Positions 7,000 to 15,052 of a DNA stretch of 64,000 nt are shown in pieces. The notes beneath the pieces are model-generated. The model saw nothing but the letters and a program-made list of their open reading frames with translations, was not told the DNA's origin and made no database searches. A program made the translations under genes and the position numbers. The stretch's first letter is position 1. Each line of letters begins with the position of its first letter. The DNA comes from Actinomycetota bacterium. GTDB lineage: Bacteria > Actinomycetota > Actinomycetes > Streptosporangiales > Streptosporangiaceae. Location of the stretch: assembly GCA_019240215.1 (NCBI GenBank), contig JAFAYQ010000050.1, positions 20,098 through 84,097 of the forward strand, written 5' to 3'.

Positions 7000-8607
7000 T
7001 CAGCGATCAGCGGCCGGCGACTCAGCGGGCCGGGTCACCGGCTCCGCGCTCGGCCCCGACAGCCGCTTGTCCGGCCGCGCCAGCACAAAGTAGATCGCCC
7101 CGATCAGCAGCAGCAGGATCATCACCACCAGCGTGATCCAGTCGAAGTTGAACAGGGCGCCGCGCGGGCTGGTCAGCCCGGACGGGTAGACGATGTTGAT
7201 CAGCATCAGCGCCAGGTAGGCGGCCGCCAGGATGCTGACCGGCCAGCCCCAGCGGCCCAGCCGGAAGCGGCCGCTCGGCTGCCACCCGCCTGCCCGCGCG
7301 ATCATCGACCCGATGACCGTGAGCAGGAACGACAGGTAGATCCCGGACACCCCGAACGAGACCAGCAGGGTCAGCGCGTTGATTCCGGCCGGGAACACGA
7401 ACCACAAGATGTGCACGTTGTGGGCCGGGTTGATGTTCACCAGCAGCACGAACAGGGCCGGGATCACCGCCCCGACCAGCAGCGCGTTGATCGGGGTGCC
7501 GAACCGGGACGACACCCGGCGGGCCCAGCCGCTGGCCGGGATCGCGCCGTCGCGGGCGTAGGAGTAGACCAGCCGCGAGCCGGCCCCCTGCACGGCGGTG
7601 CCGCAGGAGAAGAACGCCACGCACACCAGCACCAGGAAGATGTCCTGCACCCAGGTCGGCAGCTCGGCCAGGATGGCGGGCACCCCGCCGGTGAACGAGA
7701 TCGCGCTCGCGTACCCCTTGGCCGACGCCGGGGTGGCCAGCAGCAGGGCCGCCACCAGTACGAACGAGGCGATGCCGCCGTACAGCAGCGCCCGCCGCAT
7801 GGCCCGCGGCACCATCCGGGACGCCTGCTGGGTCTCCTCGGCCACGTCGCCGGCCGACTCGAAGCCGTAGAAGATGTACACGTGGGCCAGCACCGCGACC
7901 AGCGCCGCCCCGGTCAGCCAGTTGCCGCCGAAGTTGACGCCGAGCGGGTTGGTGGCCGCGTGGGCGGCCCCGTGGGTGGTGAACAGGAAGCCGAGCCCGT
8001 GGTGGAAGCCGACGATGCCGAGCGCGATCGCCACCCCGAACGTCCCGGCCGTCTCCACGTAGACCCCGATCCGGGTCACGTGGCCCATCATCCTGGCCCC
8101 GACCGCGTTGAGGACGGTCTGCACCGCGATCAGGATCAAGGTGGCGAGCAGGATCACGCCGTGGCTGGTGGCATTGATATTGATATTGAAAAGGTTCTTC
8201 ATCAGCGGGGCGAAATAGATGATGAACCCGGTGTCCACGCTGGCCACCGTGACCAGCAGGGCGAGGCCGTAGATCCAGCCGACCCACCAGCCGTAGCCGG
8301 GGCCGACCGTGCGCTTGCCGTACTGGTAGAGCGCCCCGGCCAGCGGGTAACTGCTGCCCAGCTCGCCGAACACCAGCGCCACCAGCAGCATGAACCCGAC
8401 CACGGGGACCATCAGCCAGATGTAGCCGGGGCCGGCCGCGCCCGCCCCCAGCACGAACAGCGAGTACACGCCGACCATGGGCGACAGGTAGGAAAACGCG
8501 ATGCTGAAGTTGTCGAACAGGCCCAGCACCCGCTTGAGCTCCTGCTGGTAGCCCAAGCGCTCGAGATCGGCGCCGTCCTCGTCCCGCTCGTCCCGCGTCA
8601 CGCTCAT
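7000..8607 (-). CDS. APC superfamily amino acid/amine permease
   Basis: A 535-aa inner-membrane transporter with about 12 hydrophobic segments. Helix 1 carries FDNFSIAFSYLSPMVGVYSLF, the broken-helix substrate-binding pattern of APC transporters. GELGSSYPLAGALYQYGKRTVGPGYGWWVGW matches the amino-acid/choline transporter (ACT) subfamily, and FYGFESAGDVAEETQ is the conserved helix 6 region. The substrate is probably an amino acid, GABA-like compound or amine; the sequence does not decide. ATG at 8605-8607. It is divergent from topoisomerase IB, and the shared 102-bp gap contains a TTAATTAA stretch. Confidence 0.9.
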   Translation of the reverse strand: MSVTRDERDEDGADLERLGYQQELKRVLGLFDNFSIAFSYLSPMVGVYSLFVLGAGAAGPGYIWLMVPVVGFMLLVALVFGELGSSYPLAGALYQYGKRTVGPGYGWWVGWIYGLALLVTVASVDTGFIIYFAPLMKNLFNININATSHGVILLATLILIAVQTVLNAVGARMMGHVTRIGVYVETAGTFGVAIALGIVGFHHGLGFLFTTHGAAHAATNPLGVNFGGNWLTGAALVAVLAHVYIFYGFESAGDVAEETQQASRMVPRAMRRALLYGGIASFVLVAALLLATPASAKGYASAISFTGGVPAILAELPTWVQDIFLVLVCVAFFSCGTAVQGAGSRLVYSYARDGAIPASGWARRVSSRFGTPINALLVGAVIPALFVLLVNINPAHNVHILWFVFPAGINALTLLVSFGVSGIYLSFLLTVIGSMIARAGGWQPSGRFRLGRWGWPVSILAAAYLALMLINIVYPSGLTSPRGALFNFDWITLVVMILLLLIGAIYFVLARPDKRLSGPSAEPVTRPAESPAADR

Positions 8608-8709
8608 GCAGCCCTCTTTTCTGGCCTCACCTCTGCGTTGAGTACGTTAATTAAGACGCTCCGGGCACCAGTTGGCAATGGGGACGCAAGTTGCGAAAGG
8701 GGCACGCTG

Positions 8710-9753
8710 GTGGACACTGAGACCACCGGCCGCGAGGCGGCGGTGGCGGGCCTGAATCGCAGCGATCCGCGCAGTCCCGGCATCACCCGGCAGCCGGCCG
8801 GCGACGGCTTCGCGTACACCGGTCCGGACGGCGCCCCGGTCACCGACCCCGCCACCCTGAACCGGATCCGGGCGCTGGTGCTGCCGCCCGCCTGGCGCCA
8901 GGTGTGGATCTCACCCGACCCGCTCGGCCACATCCAGGCGACCGGCATCGACCGCCGCGGCCGGACCCAGTACCGCTACCACGACCGCTGGCGCGAGCAC
9001 CGCGACGAGCAGAAGTTCGCGCACATGCTCCGGTTCGCGGTCGCGCTGCCCGGGCTCCGCGACGCCACCCTGCACGACCTGCGCCGCCGCCCGCTGAGCC
9101 GGGACCGGGTGGTGGCCACCGCGGTCCGCCTGCTCGACCTCGGCCTGTTCCGGATCGGCGGCGAGCGCTACGCCGAGCTCGACCACCATTACGGCGTCAC
9201 CACGCTGGAGAAACGGCACGTGGCCGTGGGCCGGTCGGCCGTCACGTTCGACTACGTCGCCAAGGAGGGCAAGCGCCGGGAGATCACGGTCACCGACCGC
9301 GCCATCCTGCCCACCCTGCGCACGCTGGCCGACGCCGGCAACGACCTGGACTCGCTGTTCGCCTGGGAGGCGGGCGGCGCCTGGCGCCCGCTGCACTCCC
9401 ACGACGTCAGCGCCTACATCGCCGACCGGGCCGGGGCCCACTTCACCGCCAAGGAGTTCCGCACCTGGAACGCCACCGTGCTGATGGCGCTGCTGCTGGC
9501 CGGGGCCGAGCCGGCCGCCTCCGGCCGGGCCCGCCAGCGGATCATCACCACCAGCGTCAAGGGCGTCGCGGGCTGGCTCGGCGACACCCCGACGGTGGCC
9601 CGCTCCTCCTACATCGACCCCCGGCTGATCACCCGCTACCAGGCCGACGGCGCCCTGTCCTCGATCCCGCCCGGCCCGGCCGAGCTGCCCGCCGCCGTCG
9701 AAGCCGAAGCCGCCGTCCACGCCCTGTTGTCGGAGCCGCCGGTCAGGGCTTGA
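8710..9753 (+). CDS. DNA topoisomerase IB (eukaryote-like)
   Basis: A 347-aa bacterial topoisomerase IB of the poxvirus/eukaryotic type, which relaxes supercoils through a 3'-phosphotyrosine intermediate. The N-terminal domain (GFAYTGPDGAPVTD ... LPPAWRQVWISPDPLGHIQATGID) binds DNA. The catalytic domain carries the conserved Arg/Lys segments (VAKEGKRREI, FTAKEFRTWNATV) and the nucleophile Y301 in SSYIDPRLI. The length matches the family. The GTG start at 8710 follows GAAAGGGG; no better in-frame start exists downstream. The last 11 bp overlap the arsM relic on the other strand. Confidence 0.95.
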   Translation: MDTETTGREAAVAGLNRSDPRSPGITRQPAGDGFAYTGPDGAPVTDPATLNRIRALVLPPAWRQVWISPDPLGHIQATGIDRRGRTQYRYHDRWREHRDEQKFAHMLRFAVALPGLRDATLHDLRRRPLSRDRVVATAVRLLDLGLFRIGGERYAELDHHYGVTTLEKRHVAVGRSAVTFDYVAKEGKRREITVTDRAILPTLRTLADAGNDLDSLFAWEAGGAWRPLHSHDVSAYIADRAGAHFTAKEFRTWNATVLMALLLAGAEPAASGRARQRIITTSVKGVAGWLGDTPTVARSSYIDPRLITRYQADGALSSIPPGPAELPAAVEAEAAVHALLSEPPVRA

Positions 9754-9895
9754 TCGCCTGGATGATGGCTGAGTGGAGCCCGTCGGTCACCTGGTGGGTA
9801 GGCGTGACCGTGCCCTGAATGAACCCCGCCTGGGCCAGGCCATCGCGGTACTCGGCGCGTTCGCGGACGCCATCCAGGTTGTCAGACTTAGACAC
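9743..9895 (-). pseudogene. arsM: C-terminal relic of arsenite methyltransferase (ArsM)
   Basis: The minus strand reads 50 codons ending in TGA: ..EYRDGLAQAGFIQGTVTP then THQVTDGLHSAIIQAIKP. This matches the extreme C-terminus of bacterial ArsM methyltransferases, which typically end with an AGF...TPTHxVxDGxHSAIIRAxKP pattern. The catalytic SAM-binding domain and its cysteines are absent, and the frame is closed by a TGA just upstream (9896-9898). Although a GTG could open it, 50 residues cannot be functional. It lies beside an ArsI/CadI gene, which suggests a former arsenic-detoxification cluster. The family call rests on remembered consensus. Confidence 0.65.
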
Positions 9896-9983
9896 TCATC
9901 TATATTGACGAGCCATCAGGTGTCTGGCAAGGTCGGCAGCGAGCAAGACATAGATAATCATCGAAGTCTTACCGGAGGTCCGC

Positions 9984-10457
9984 ATGTCCCGGGTCCAGCT
10001 CGCCCTCAACGTCAACGACATCGACGCGGCCGTCGCCTTCTACACCAGGCTGTTCGGCACCGCGCCCGCCAAGCGCCGCGACGGCTACGCCAACTTCGCC
10101 ATCGCCCAGCCGCCGCTCAAGCTGGTGCTGCTGGAAAACCCCGGCCAGGGCGGTACCCTCAACCACCTCGGGATCGAGGTCCCCGACACCGAAACGGTCG
10201 ACGCCGAGCAGACCCGGCTCGCCGCCGCCGGCCTCGCCTCCGTCGATGAGCGGGACACCACCTGCTGCTACGCCAAGCAGGACAAGTTCTGGGTCGAAGG
10301 CACCCCCGGCGGCGAATCCTGGGAGATCTACACCGTCATCGACGACAGCGCGACCTTCTACGGCGACCAGGACGCCCCGGCCTGCTGCGGCACCGCCACC
10401 GGAGCCACCGCCGCCCAGCCCGCCGACGTCGCCATCACCACCGGCCCGTCCTGCTGA
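9984..10457 (+). CDS. ArsI/CadI-family heavy-metal resistance metalloenzyme (VOC fold)
   Basis: A 157-aa vicinal-oxygen-chelate protein. It opens with the typical paired-module start SRVQLALNVNDIDAAVAFYTRLFG, has metal-ligand residues in LNHLGIEV and GESWEIYTV, and shows the adjacent cysteine pair in DTTCCYAKQDKFWV characteristic of ArsI C-As lyases and cadmium-induced CadI. Two further cysteine clusters lie in the C-terminus (ACCG, GPSC). ArsI cleaves the carbon-arsenic bond of trivalent organoarsenicals. The ATG follows GGAGG. An AGACAC/GTGTCT inverted repeat (9890-9895 and 9920-9925) lies upstream and could hold an operator. No arsR gene is in the window. Confidence 0.9.
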   Translation: MSRVQLALNVNDIDAAVAFYTRLFGTAPAKRRDGYANFAIAQPPLKLVLLENPGQGGTLNHLGIEVPDTETVDAEQTRLAAAGLASVDERDTTCCYAKQDKFWVEGTPGGESWEIYTVIDDSATFYGDQDAPACCGTATGATAAQPADVAITTGPSC

Positions 10458-10487
10458 CCCGCAGCCCAGCGAGCTGGTCTCACCCGG

Positions 10488-11255
10488 CTAGCGGGCCGCC
10501 CAGATCCCTCCGTCCACCGGGATCACCGCTCCGGTCACGTACGACCCGCCCCGGCCGCTCAGCCAGATCGCGACCCCGGCCATGTCCTCCGCCCGGCCGA
10601 TCCGCCCCAGCGGTGACGAGGCCGCGATCGTCTCGCCGTGCTCGGCCAGGGTGGCGGCCATCATCTTCGACTCGAACGGCCCCGGCGCCACCGCGTTGAC
10701 GGTGATGTGCCGCGGTCCCAGCTCGTGGGCCAGCACCCGGGTCAGCTGGTGCAGCCCGGCCTTGGTCGAGGAGTAGGCGTAGGTCGGCAGCGGCGGCACC
10801 TGCAGCCCGTCGATGCTGCCGACGTTGATGACCCGGGCCGGGTCGTCGAACGTGGCCGCCGCCTCGAGCAGCGGCAGGAACGCCCGGACCAGGAAGAACG
10901 GCGCCTTCAGGTTCAGGTCGACGAGCTTGTCCCAGGCCGACTCCGGGTACTCCTCGAGCGGCGCCGCCCAGGCCGCGCCGGCGTTGTTGACCAGGATGTG
11001 CACCCCGGACTCGGCCGCGCCGACCTCCGCGGCCAGCCGCCGGCACTCGGCCTCGCTGGACAGGTCGGCGGGTACCGAGACCACCCGCCCGTACTCCGAC
11101 AGTTCCTTGACGGCCGCCTCCCCGGCCTCCGGTTTGCGCGAGCTGACGTAGACGGCCGCGCCCGCCTGCAGCAGCCCCCGCGCCATCATCAGGCCGATGC
11201 CGCGGGTGCCCCCGGTGACCACAGCGACTTTGCCGGTGAGATCGAAGAGATCCAT
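10488..11255 (-). CDS. SDR-family NAD(P)-dependent oxidoreductase
   Basis: A 255-aa classical short-chain dehydrogenase/reductase. The cofactor motif is GGTRGIG (residues 16-22), the structural motif NNAG is present, and the catalytic residues are Ser in NVGSIDG and YSSTK (Y-x3-K). The C-terminal substrate loop and the GGSYVTGAVIPVDGG end are standard. It resembles FabG-like and gluconate/steroid-type SDRs, and the substrate cannot be told. ATG start with no clear ribosome-binding site; it is divergent from the methyltransferase pseudogene, with only 17 bp between the start codons. Confidence 0.9.
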   Translation of the reverse strand: MDLFDLTGKVAVVTGGTRGIGLMMARGLLQAGAAVYVSSRKPEAGEAAVKELSEYGRVVSVPADLSSEAECRRLAAEVGAAESGVHILVNNAGAAWAAPLEEYPESAWDKLVDLNLKAPFFLVRAFLPLLEAAATFDDPARVINVGSIDGLQVPPLPTYAYSSTKAGLHQLTRVLAHELGPRHITVNAVAPGPFESKMMAATLAEHGETIAASSPLGRIGRAEDMAGVAIWLSGRGGSYVTGAVIPVDGGIWAAR

Positions 11256-11272
11256 GCCGTTATGGTGCCACT

Positions 11273-11979
11273 GTGACGCGACAGGAACCCGGGCCCCCGC
11301 CCGGTATCGACCCCTCGGTGGCCACCCCGGCCCGGATCTGGAACTACTGGGTGGGCGGCACCGACAACTTCCCGCCGACCGGGAAGCCGGTCAGCAGGTC
11401 CGGGACTCGATGCCGTTCATGCCGGTCGTCGCCCGCTACGTCCGGCGTTTCCTGGCCGACGCCGTCCGCCAGCTGGCCGTCGAGCACGGCCTCCGGCAGT
11501 TCCTCGACCTCGGGACCGGCCTGCCCACCGCGGGCAACACCCACCAGGTGGCCCAGCAGTTCGCCCCGGCCGCCCGGGTCGCCTACGTCGACAACGACCC
11601 GGACGTGCTCGCCCACGCCGGCGCCCTGCTGACCAGCCGCCCCGAAGGCCGCACCGGCTACGTGGACGCCGACCTGCGGGACGTGGACGCGGTCCTGGCC
11701 GGGACCCGCGACATCCTCGACTTCGGCCAGCCGGTCGCGGTGCTGTTCATGGCCGTGCTGCACTTCATCCCCGACGCCGACGACCCGTGGCAGGTGGTCC
11801 GCCGGGTCCTGGCCGCCGTGCCGCCGGGCAGTTTCCTGGTCATCGCCCACGCGGCCGCCGACATCCAGCCCGACGTGATCGGCCCGGTCGCGCTGGACGA
11901 ATGGTTCGGCCCGGGCGAGGTCGAGCCCGCGGCGGCCGGCATGCTGAGCTGCTGGGCCGGCCTGGCCCGCATGCCCTGA
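11273..11979 (+). pseudogene. Frameshifted and C-terminally eroded SAV2177-type SAM-dependent methyltransferase
   Basis: The reading opens at GTG 11273 with ..GIDPSVATPARIWNYWVGGTDNF, the invariant N-terminus of actinobacterial SAV2177/DUF574 methyltransferases. It then continues only in the -1 frame: ADREAGQQVRDSMP, FLDLGTGLPTAGNTHQVA, VAYVDNDPDVLAHA. The family consensus would read NFPADREAG, so one base is missing near 11368-11373. After AVLHFIPDADDPWQVVRRVL the sequence reaches FGPGEVEPAAAGMLSCW and stops after ARMP. The central part of the usual C-terminal domain is lost, leaving about 235 codons against roughly 270. A sequencing error could explain the shift but not the shortened C-terminus. 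Confidence 0.8.
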
Positions 11980-12069
11980 CCCGCCCGCCAGCCTCCCGGC
12001 CGCCCTCCCCAAAGATCACGATTTGCCCTCGGATGCATCCGGGCGGCCGGTTGCGCGCGAATCACCACC

Positions 12070-12123
12070 GGAAGGCCCGCCGCGGTGCGGGCCCCACGGA
12101 AGGCCCGCGGTCGTGCGGGCCCC
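12070..12123 (+). repeat. Two 26-bp direct repeats, each an inverted-repeat hairpin, in the DUF4397 leader
   Basis: Units 12070-12095 and 12098-12123 share GGAAGGCCCGC-N6-GCGGGCCCC. Each folds as a 7-bp GC-only stem (GGCCCGC/GCGGGCC) with a different 6-nt loop (CGCGGT and GGTCGT). They end about 20 bp before the DUF4397 start codon, next to its ribosome-binding site. They could be a transcription attenuator or mRNA-stability element. Confidence 0.75.
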
Positions 12124-12142
12124 CTCCCCGAGGAGTTTCGCA

Positions 12143-12988
12143 ATGCGTGCTTTCGTAGCCCGATTGCTTGGAGTTTCGACGGTGGCCGCCGCCGTGACCG
12201 CGGGCGGCCTGCTGGCCACGGCCGGCGTCGCCAGCGCCGCGCCCACTCAGAGCGGCGACGCCGCGCTGACCGTGATCCACGGCGTCCCGGGGGTCACCGT
12301 CGACGTGTGCGCGGACGGCAAGGCCGCCATCACCGGCTTCACCTTCAACAGCCAGAAGTCGCTGTCGCTGCCGGCCGGTACCTACTCGCTCGGCATCGTC
12401 AAGTCCGGCTCGGCCTGCACCTCGTCCAACTACCTGGCCTCGGCCTCGGCCACGTTGTCGAGCGGTGAGAACGCCAGCGCCATCGCCTACCTGAACAGCT
12501 CGGGCAAGCCCACCATCGGGCTGTACCGCAGCAGCCTGGCGTCGGTCCCGTCCGGCCAGGGCCGGCTGGTCCTCAGCCACAACGCCGACGCCCCGGCCGT
12601 CAAGGTCAGCGCGGGCGGCACCACCCTGGCCAGCAGCCTGGCGCCCGGCGCGCAGGCCGCGGTCACGGTGCCGGCCAAGACCTACTCGGGCGTCGACGTC
12701 GACGTGGCCAGCAGCGGGGCGGCCGCCCTGTCCGGCGCCTCGGTGCCGGTGACAGCAGATGCTGACACCATCGTCTACGTGGTCGGCTCGTCGTCGGCCA
12801 AGTACTCGGCCATCGTCCAGACGGTGTCGCTGAGCGGCATGCCCGGCATGGTGGTGACCGGCAACAGCCCGGCCGCCACCCACCACGGCCTGCCCACCGG
12901 CCTGTTCGCCGCCCTGCTGGCGATCGCCGCGGCCGGCGCGCTGGCCTCGGCCCGTCTGCTCCGCTCGCCCCGGAACCGGCGGAGCTAG
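12143..12988 (+). CDS. Secreted DUF4397 protein with sortase-like C-terminal anchor
   Basis: A 281-aa exported protein. Residues 1-33 form a signal peptide (MRAFVARLLG, hydrophobic core, cut after VASA-AP). The body is a DUF4397 beta-rich domain (ALTVIHGVPGVTVDVCADGK ... RLVLSHNADAPAVKVSAGG). The C-terminus has GLPTGLF, a hydrophobic helix and a basic tail (RLLRSPRNRRS), the layout of a cell-wall sorting signal with a non-canonical LPTG core. The next gene is a class F sortase, so this is its likely substrate. Start chosen at ATG 12143 behind CGAGGAG; the upstream in-frame ATG gives a non-signal extension. Confidence 0.9.
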   Translation: MRAFVARLLGVSTVAAAVTAGGLLATAGVASAAPTQSGDAALTVIHGVPGVTVDVCADGKAAITGFTFNSQKSLSLPAGTYSLGIVKSGSACTSSNYLASASATLSSGENASAIAYLNSSGKPTIGLYRSSLASVPSGQGRLVLSHNADAPAVKVSAGGTTLASSLAPGAQAAVTVPAKTYSGVDVDVASSGAAALSGASVPVTADADTIVYVVGSSSAKYSAIVQTVSLSGMPGMVVTGNSPAATHHGLPTGLFAALLAIAAAGALASARLLRSPRNRRS

Positions 12989-12993
12989 CCCAG

Positions 12994-13749
12994 GTGCGAT
13001 CCCCCCGGCCGGGCCGCCGGCGGCAACCGGGACCGTCCCACCGCACCGGTGGGCGGCCCCGGCGGTCGCGCGCGCTGCTCGGCCTGGCGGCGTCGGCCCT
13101 GCTCGCGGCCGGCGCCGTGGTGGCCTGGGCGGCCTGGTCGGTGCCCACCCCGATCAAGCTCACCCCGTCCAGCTCTTCCAACCCCAAAACCACTTCAGCC
13201 CCGAAAGCCCCACCCAAACCACATGCCCTGCCAGCCTCCCAGGACCCGGTGGCCGCTGCCGCCCCCAGCGGTCACCGGTCCGCCAGCCAGGTGGTCACCG
13301 GCGCCACCGTCTCGCCGCCAATCGCCCTGGTCATTCCCGCCATCGACGTCACCGCCCGCATCGTCCCCGAGGGCCTCGGCCCCGGCGGCACCCTCGACAT
13401 CCCGCCGCCCGCCCAGGTCGGCTGGTACGACCGCGGACCCGCCCCCGGCCAGAGCGGCACCACCCTGCTGGCCGGCCACATCGACGACGACAGGGTGCCC
13501 GGCGCGCTCCTGCACCTGAACGACGTCCAGACCGGCGCGACGATCCGGGTGACGACCGCGTCCGGCCCGGTAGCCGTCTACACCGTGACCCAGCGGCGGC
13601 TGCTACCCCAGTCCGAGCTGGCCCTTTCCGGATTGCTGTCCACCCAGGGGGCGCCGGCGCTGGTGCTGGTCAGCTGCGGGGGAGCGTACGATGCGGCCAC
13701 GCATCTTTACCTGGACAACATCGTCGTCGTGGCCACCCCGGCCGGGTGA
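12994..13749 (+). CDS. Class F sortase
   Basis: A 251-aa membrane-anchored transpeptidase. It has an arginine-rich cytoplasmic N-terminus, one membrane helix (about residues 28-50), a Pro/Ser/Lys spacer and a sortase beta-barrel. The catalytic His is in TTLLAGHID and the catalytic Cys in ALVLVSCGGAYD. The conserved Arg of sortases is not obvious at the usual place (ATHLYLDN). It lies 5 bp after the DUF4397 gene, so enzyme and probable substrate form one unit, and its stop overlaps the first possible start of the sigma factor gene. Class F sortases are typical of actinobacteria. Confidence 0.88.
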   Translation: MRSPRPGRRRQPGPSHRTGGRPRRSRALLGLAASALLAAGAVVAWAAWSVPTPIKLTPSSSSNPKTTSAPKAPPKPHALPASQDPVAAAAPSGHRSASQVVTGATVSPPIALVIPAIDVTARIVPEGLGPGGTLDIPPPAQVGWYDRGPAPGQSGTTLLAGHIDDDRVPGALLHLNDVQTGATIRVTTASGPVAVYTVTQRRLLPQSELALSGLLSTQGAPALVLVSCGGAYDAATHLYLDNIVVVATPAG

Positions 13750-14285
13750 GGCAGATGAGTGACCCGCCCGCACCGGTTGGCGAACGCCTGGTGGCCGGCG
13801 ACGAACGCGCCCTCGAGGAGTGTTACCAGCGCTATGGCCCCGCGGTCCGCGGCTACCTGCGCCGGTTCGTGCCGCCGCCGGACGTCGACGACGTCCTGCA
13901 GGACACGTTCCTGGACGTCTGGCGCTGCCGCGGCCAGCTCGACCCGGGCCGCCGGTTCGAGCCGTGGCTGTTCGCCATCGCCCGCCGCCGGGCCATCGAC
14001 TCGCTGCGCCGCCGCCGCGGCGTGGTCGACGTGGCGGTGGTCCGCGACCTGATGGGGGAGGACGGTGACCAGTTGGCCGAGCAACTGGCCTGGGCCGCCG
14101 AGGTCCGGGCGGCGCTGGCCCAGATGCCCGCCGAACAGCGGGAAGCGATAGAACTGGCCTACTTCGGCCAGCTCACCCAGCGCGAGATCGCCGAACGGCT
14201 GGGCATCCCGCTGGGCACCGTCAAGGCCCGGGTGTCCCGCGGCCTGCGCCGGCTAGCGACCCTGATGGAAGGGAGGGCTCTATGA
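13746..14285 (+). CDS. ECF RNA polymerase sigma factor (SigK/RpoE-like)
   Basis: A 176-179-aa ECF sigma factor. Region 2 reads LEECYQRYGPAVRGYLRRFVPPPDVDDVLQDTFLDVWR, and region 4 is LTQREIAERLGIPLGTVKARVSRGLRRL. Two starts are possible: GTG 13746, which overlaps the sortase stop as GTGA, and ATG 13755 (MSDPPAP). The first fits translational coupling. Its stop overlaps the anti-sigma gene (ATGA). The adjacent RskA-like protein is its probable inhibitor. Regulon unknown. Confidence 0.9.
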   Translation: MRQMSDPPAPVGERLVAGDERALEECYQRYGPAVRGYLRRFVPPPDVDDVLQDTFLDVWRCRGQLDPGRRFEPWLFAIARRRAIDSLRRRRGVVDVAVVRDLMGEDGDQLAEQLAWAAEVRAALAQMPAEQREAIELAYFGQLTQREIAERLGIPLGTVKARVSRGLRRLATLMEGRAL

Positions 14286-15052
14286 CCTATGCGGAGCCCG
14301 CTCACATCGCCGACGAACTGCCCGCGCTGCTGGCCGGCGAGCTGACCCGCGAGCAGACGCTGGCCGTCGCTGCTCATCTGCGACGCTGCCCCGAGTGCCA
14401 GGAGGAACTGGTCTCGATGGTGGTGGCGGCCGGCACCCTGCGGGCGGCCGCCCGGGCCGAGCAGGCGCCGGCCGCCTGGCCCGGTTTCCCGCCGTTGGCC
14501 AGCACCCCGCCGTCGTCCGCTCCCGTTTTGGAAAACCCTGAAAACGTCCCACCGGAAACGGTCCCCGCCAGTCCGGACTGGCTCCGCCGCATCCCCCGCC
14601 GCGGTCCCGCCCGCTGGAGTCCCCGCCAGCGCCTGGTGGCCCTGGCGGCCGCCGTCGTGATCGCGGCCGGCGCGGTCGCGGCCGGCCTCGGCCTGTCCGC
14701 CTCCGGCCCCCCGGTCCTGAACCAGGCCGCACTGCGCCCCCTGCAGGCCCCGGCCGGCGCCAGCGGCGCGGTGACCGTCACCGCCGCCTCGGGGGCCCGC
14801 CAGGTCCAGGTCACCACCGCCGACCTGCCCGACCCCGGCCAGGGCCACTTCTACGAGGTCTGGCTGCTCGACCCGGCCACCCTCAAAATGATGCCGATGG
14901 GCGCCCTCGCTCCCTCCGGCCAGACCACCTTCGCGGTGGCCGCCGGCCTGATGGCCGGCTACTCCGCCGTCGACATCAGCCTGCAAGCCAACAACGGCAA
15001 CCCCGCCCACTCCGCCGTCAGCGTCCTCCGTGGCACCCTCCGCGCCAACTGA
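14282..15052 (+). CDS. RskA-like anti-sigma factor with zinc-binding anti-sigma (ZAS) motif
   Basis: A 256-aa membrane anti-sigma factor. The cytoplasmic N-terminus carries HLRRCPECQEEL (residues about 37-48), a H-x3-C-x2-C zinc-binding anti-sigma motif. A proline-rich linker follows, then one membrane helix (about residues 118-140). The extracytoplasmic RskA-type C-terminal domain contains GHFYEVWLLDPATLKMMPMGAL. Proteins of this layout are normally released by regulated intramembrane proteolysis. ATG overlaps the sigma stop as ATGA, so the two are made together. Confidence 0.9.
   Translation: MTYAEPAHIADELPALLAGELTREQTLAVAAHLRRCPECQEELVSMVVAAGTLRAAARAEQAPAAWPGFPPLASTPPSSAPVLENPENVPPETVPASPDWLRRIPRRGPARWSPRQRLVALAAAVVIAAGAVAAGLGLSASGPPVLNQAALRPLQAPAGASGAVTVTAASGARQVQVTTADLPDPGQGHFYEVWLLDPATLKMMPMGALAPSGQTTFAVAAGLMAGYSAVDISLQANNGNPAHSAVSVLRGTLRAN

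Noticed and set aside
6892..8709. Long plus-strand open frame reaching into topoisomerase IB
   Set aside because: The part before 8710 is antisense to the APC permease and compositionally Gln/Asp/Arg noise; only the topoisomerase part is real.
9896..9983. ArsR operator before the ArsI/CadI gene
   Set aside because: The region has AGACAC/GTGTCT and AGAC/GTCT dyads but none fits an ArsR consensus well enough, and no arsR gene is in the window.
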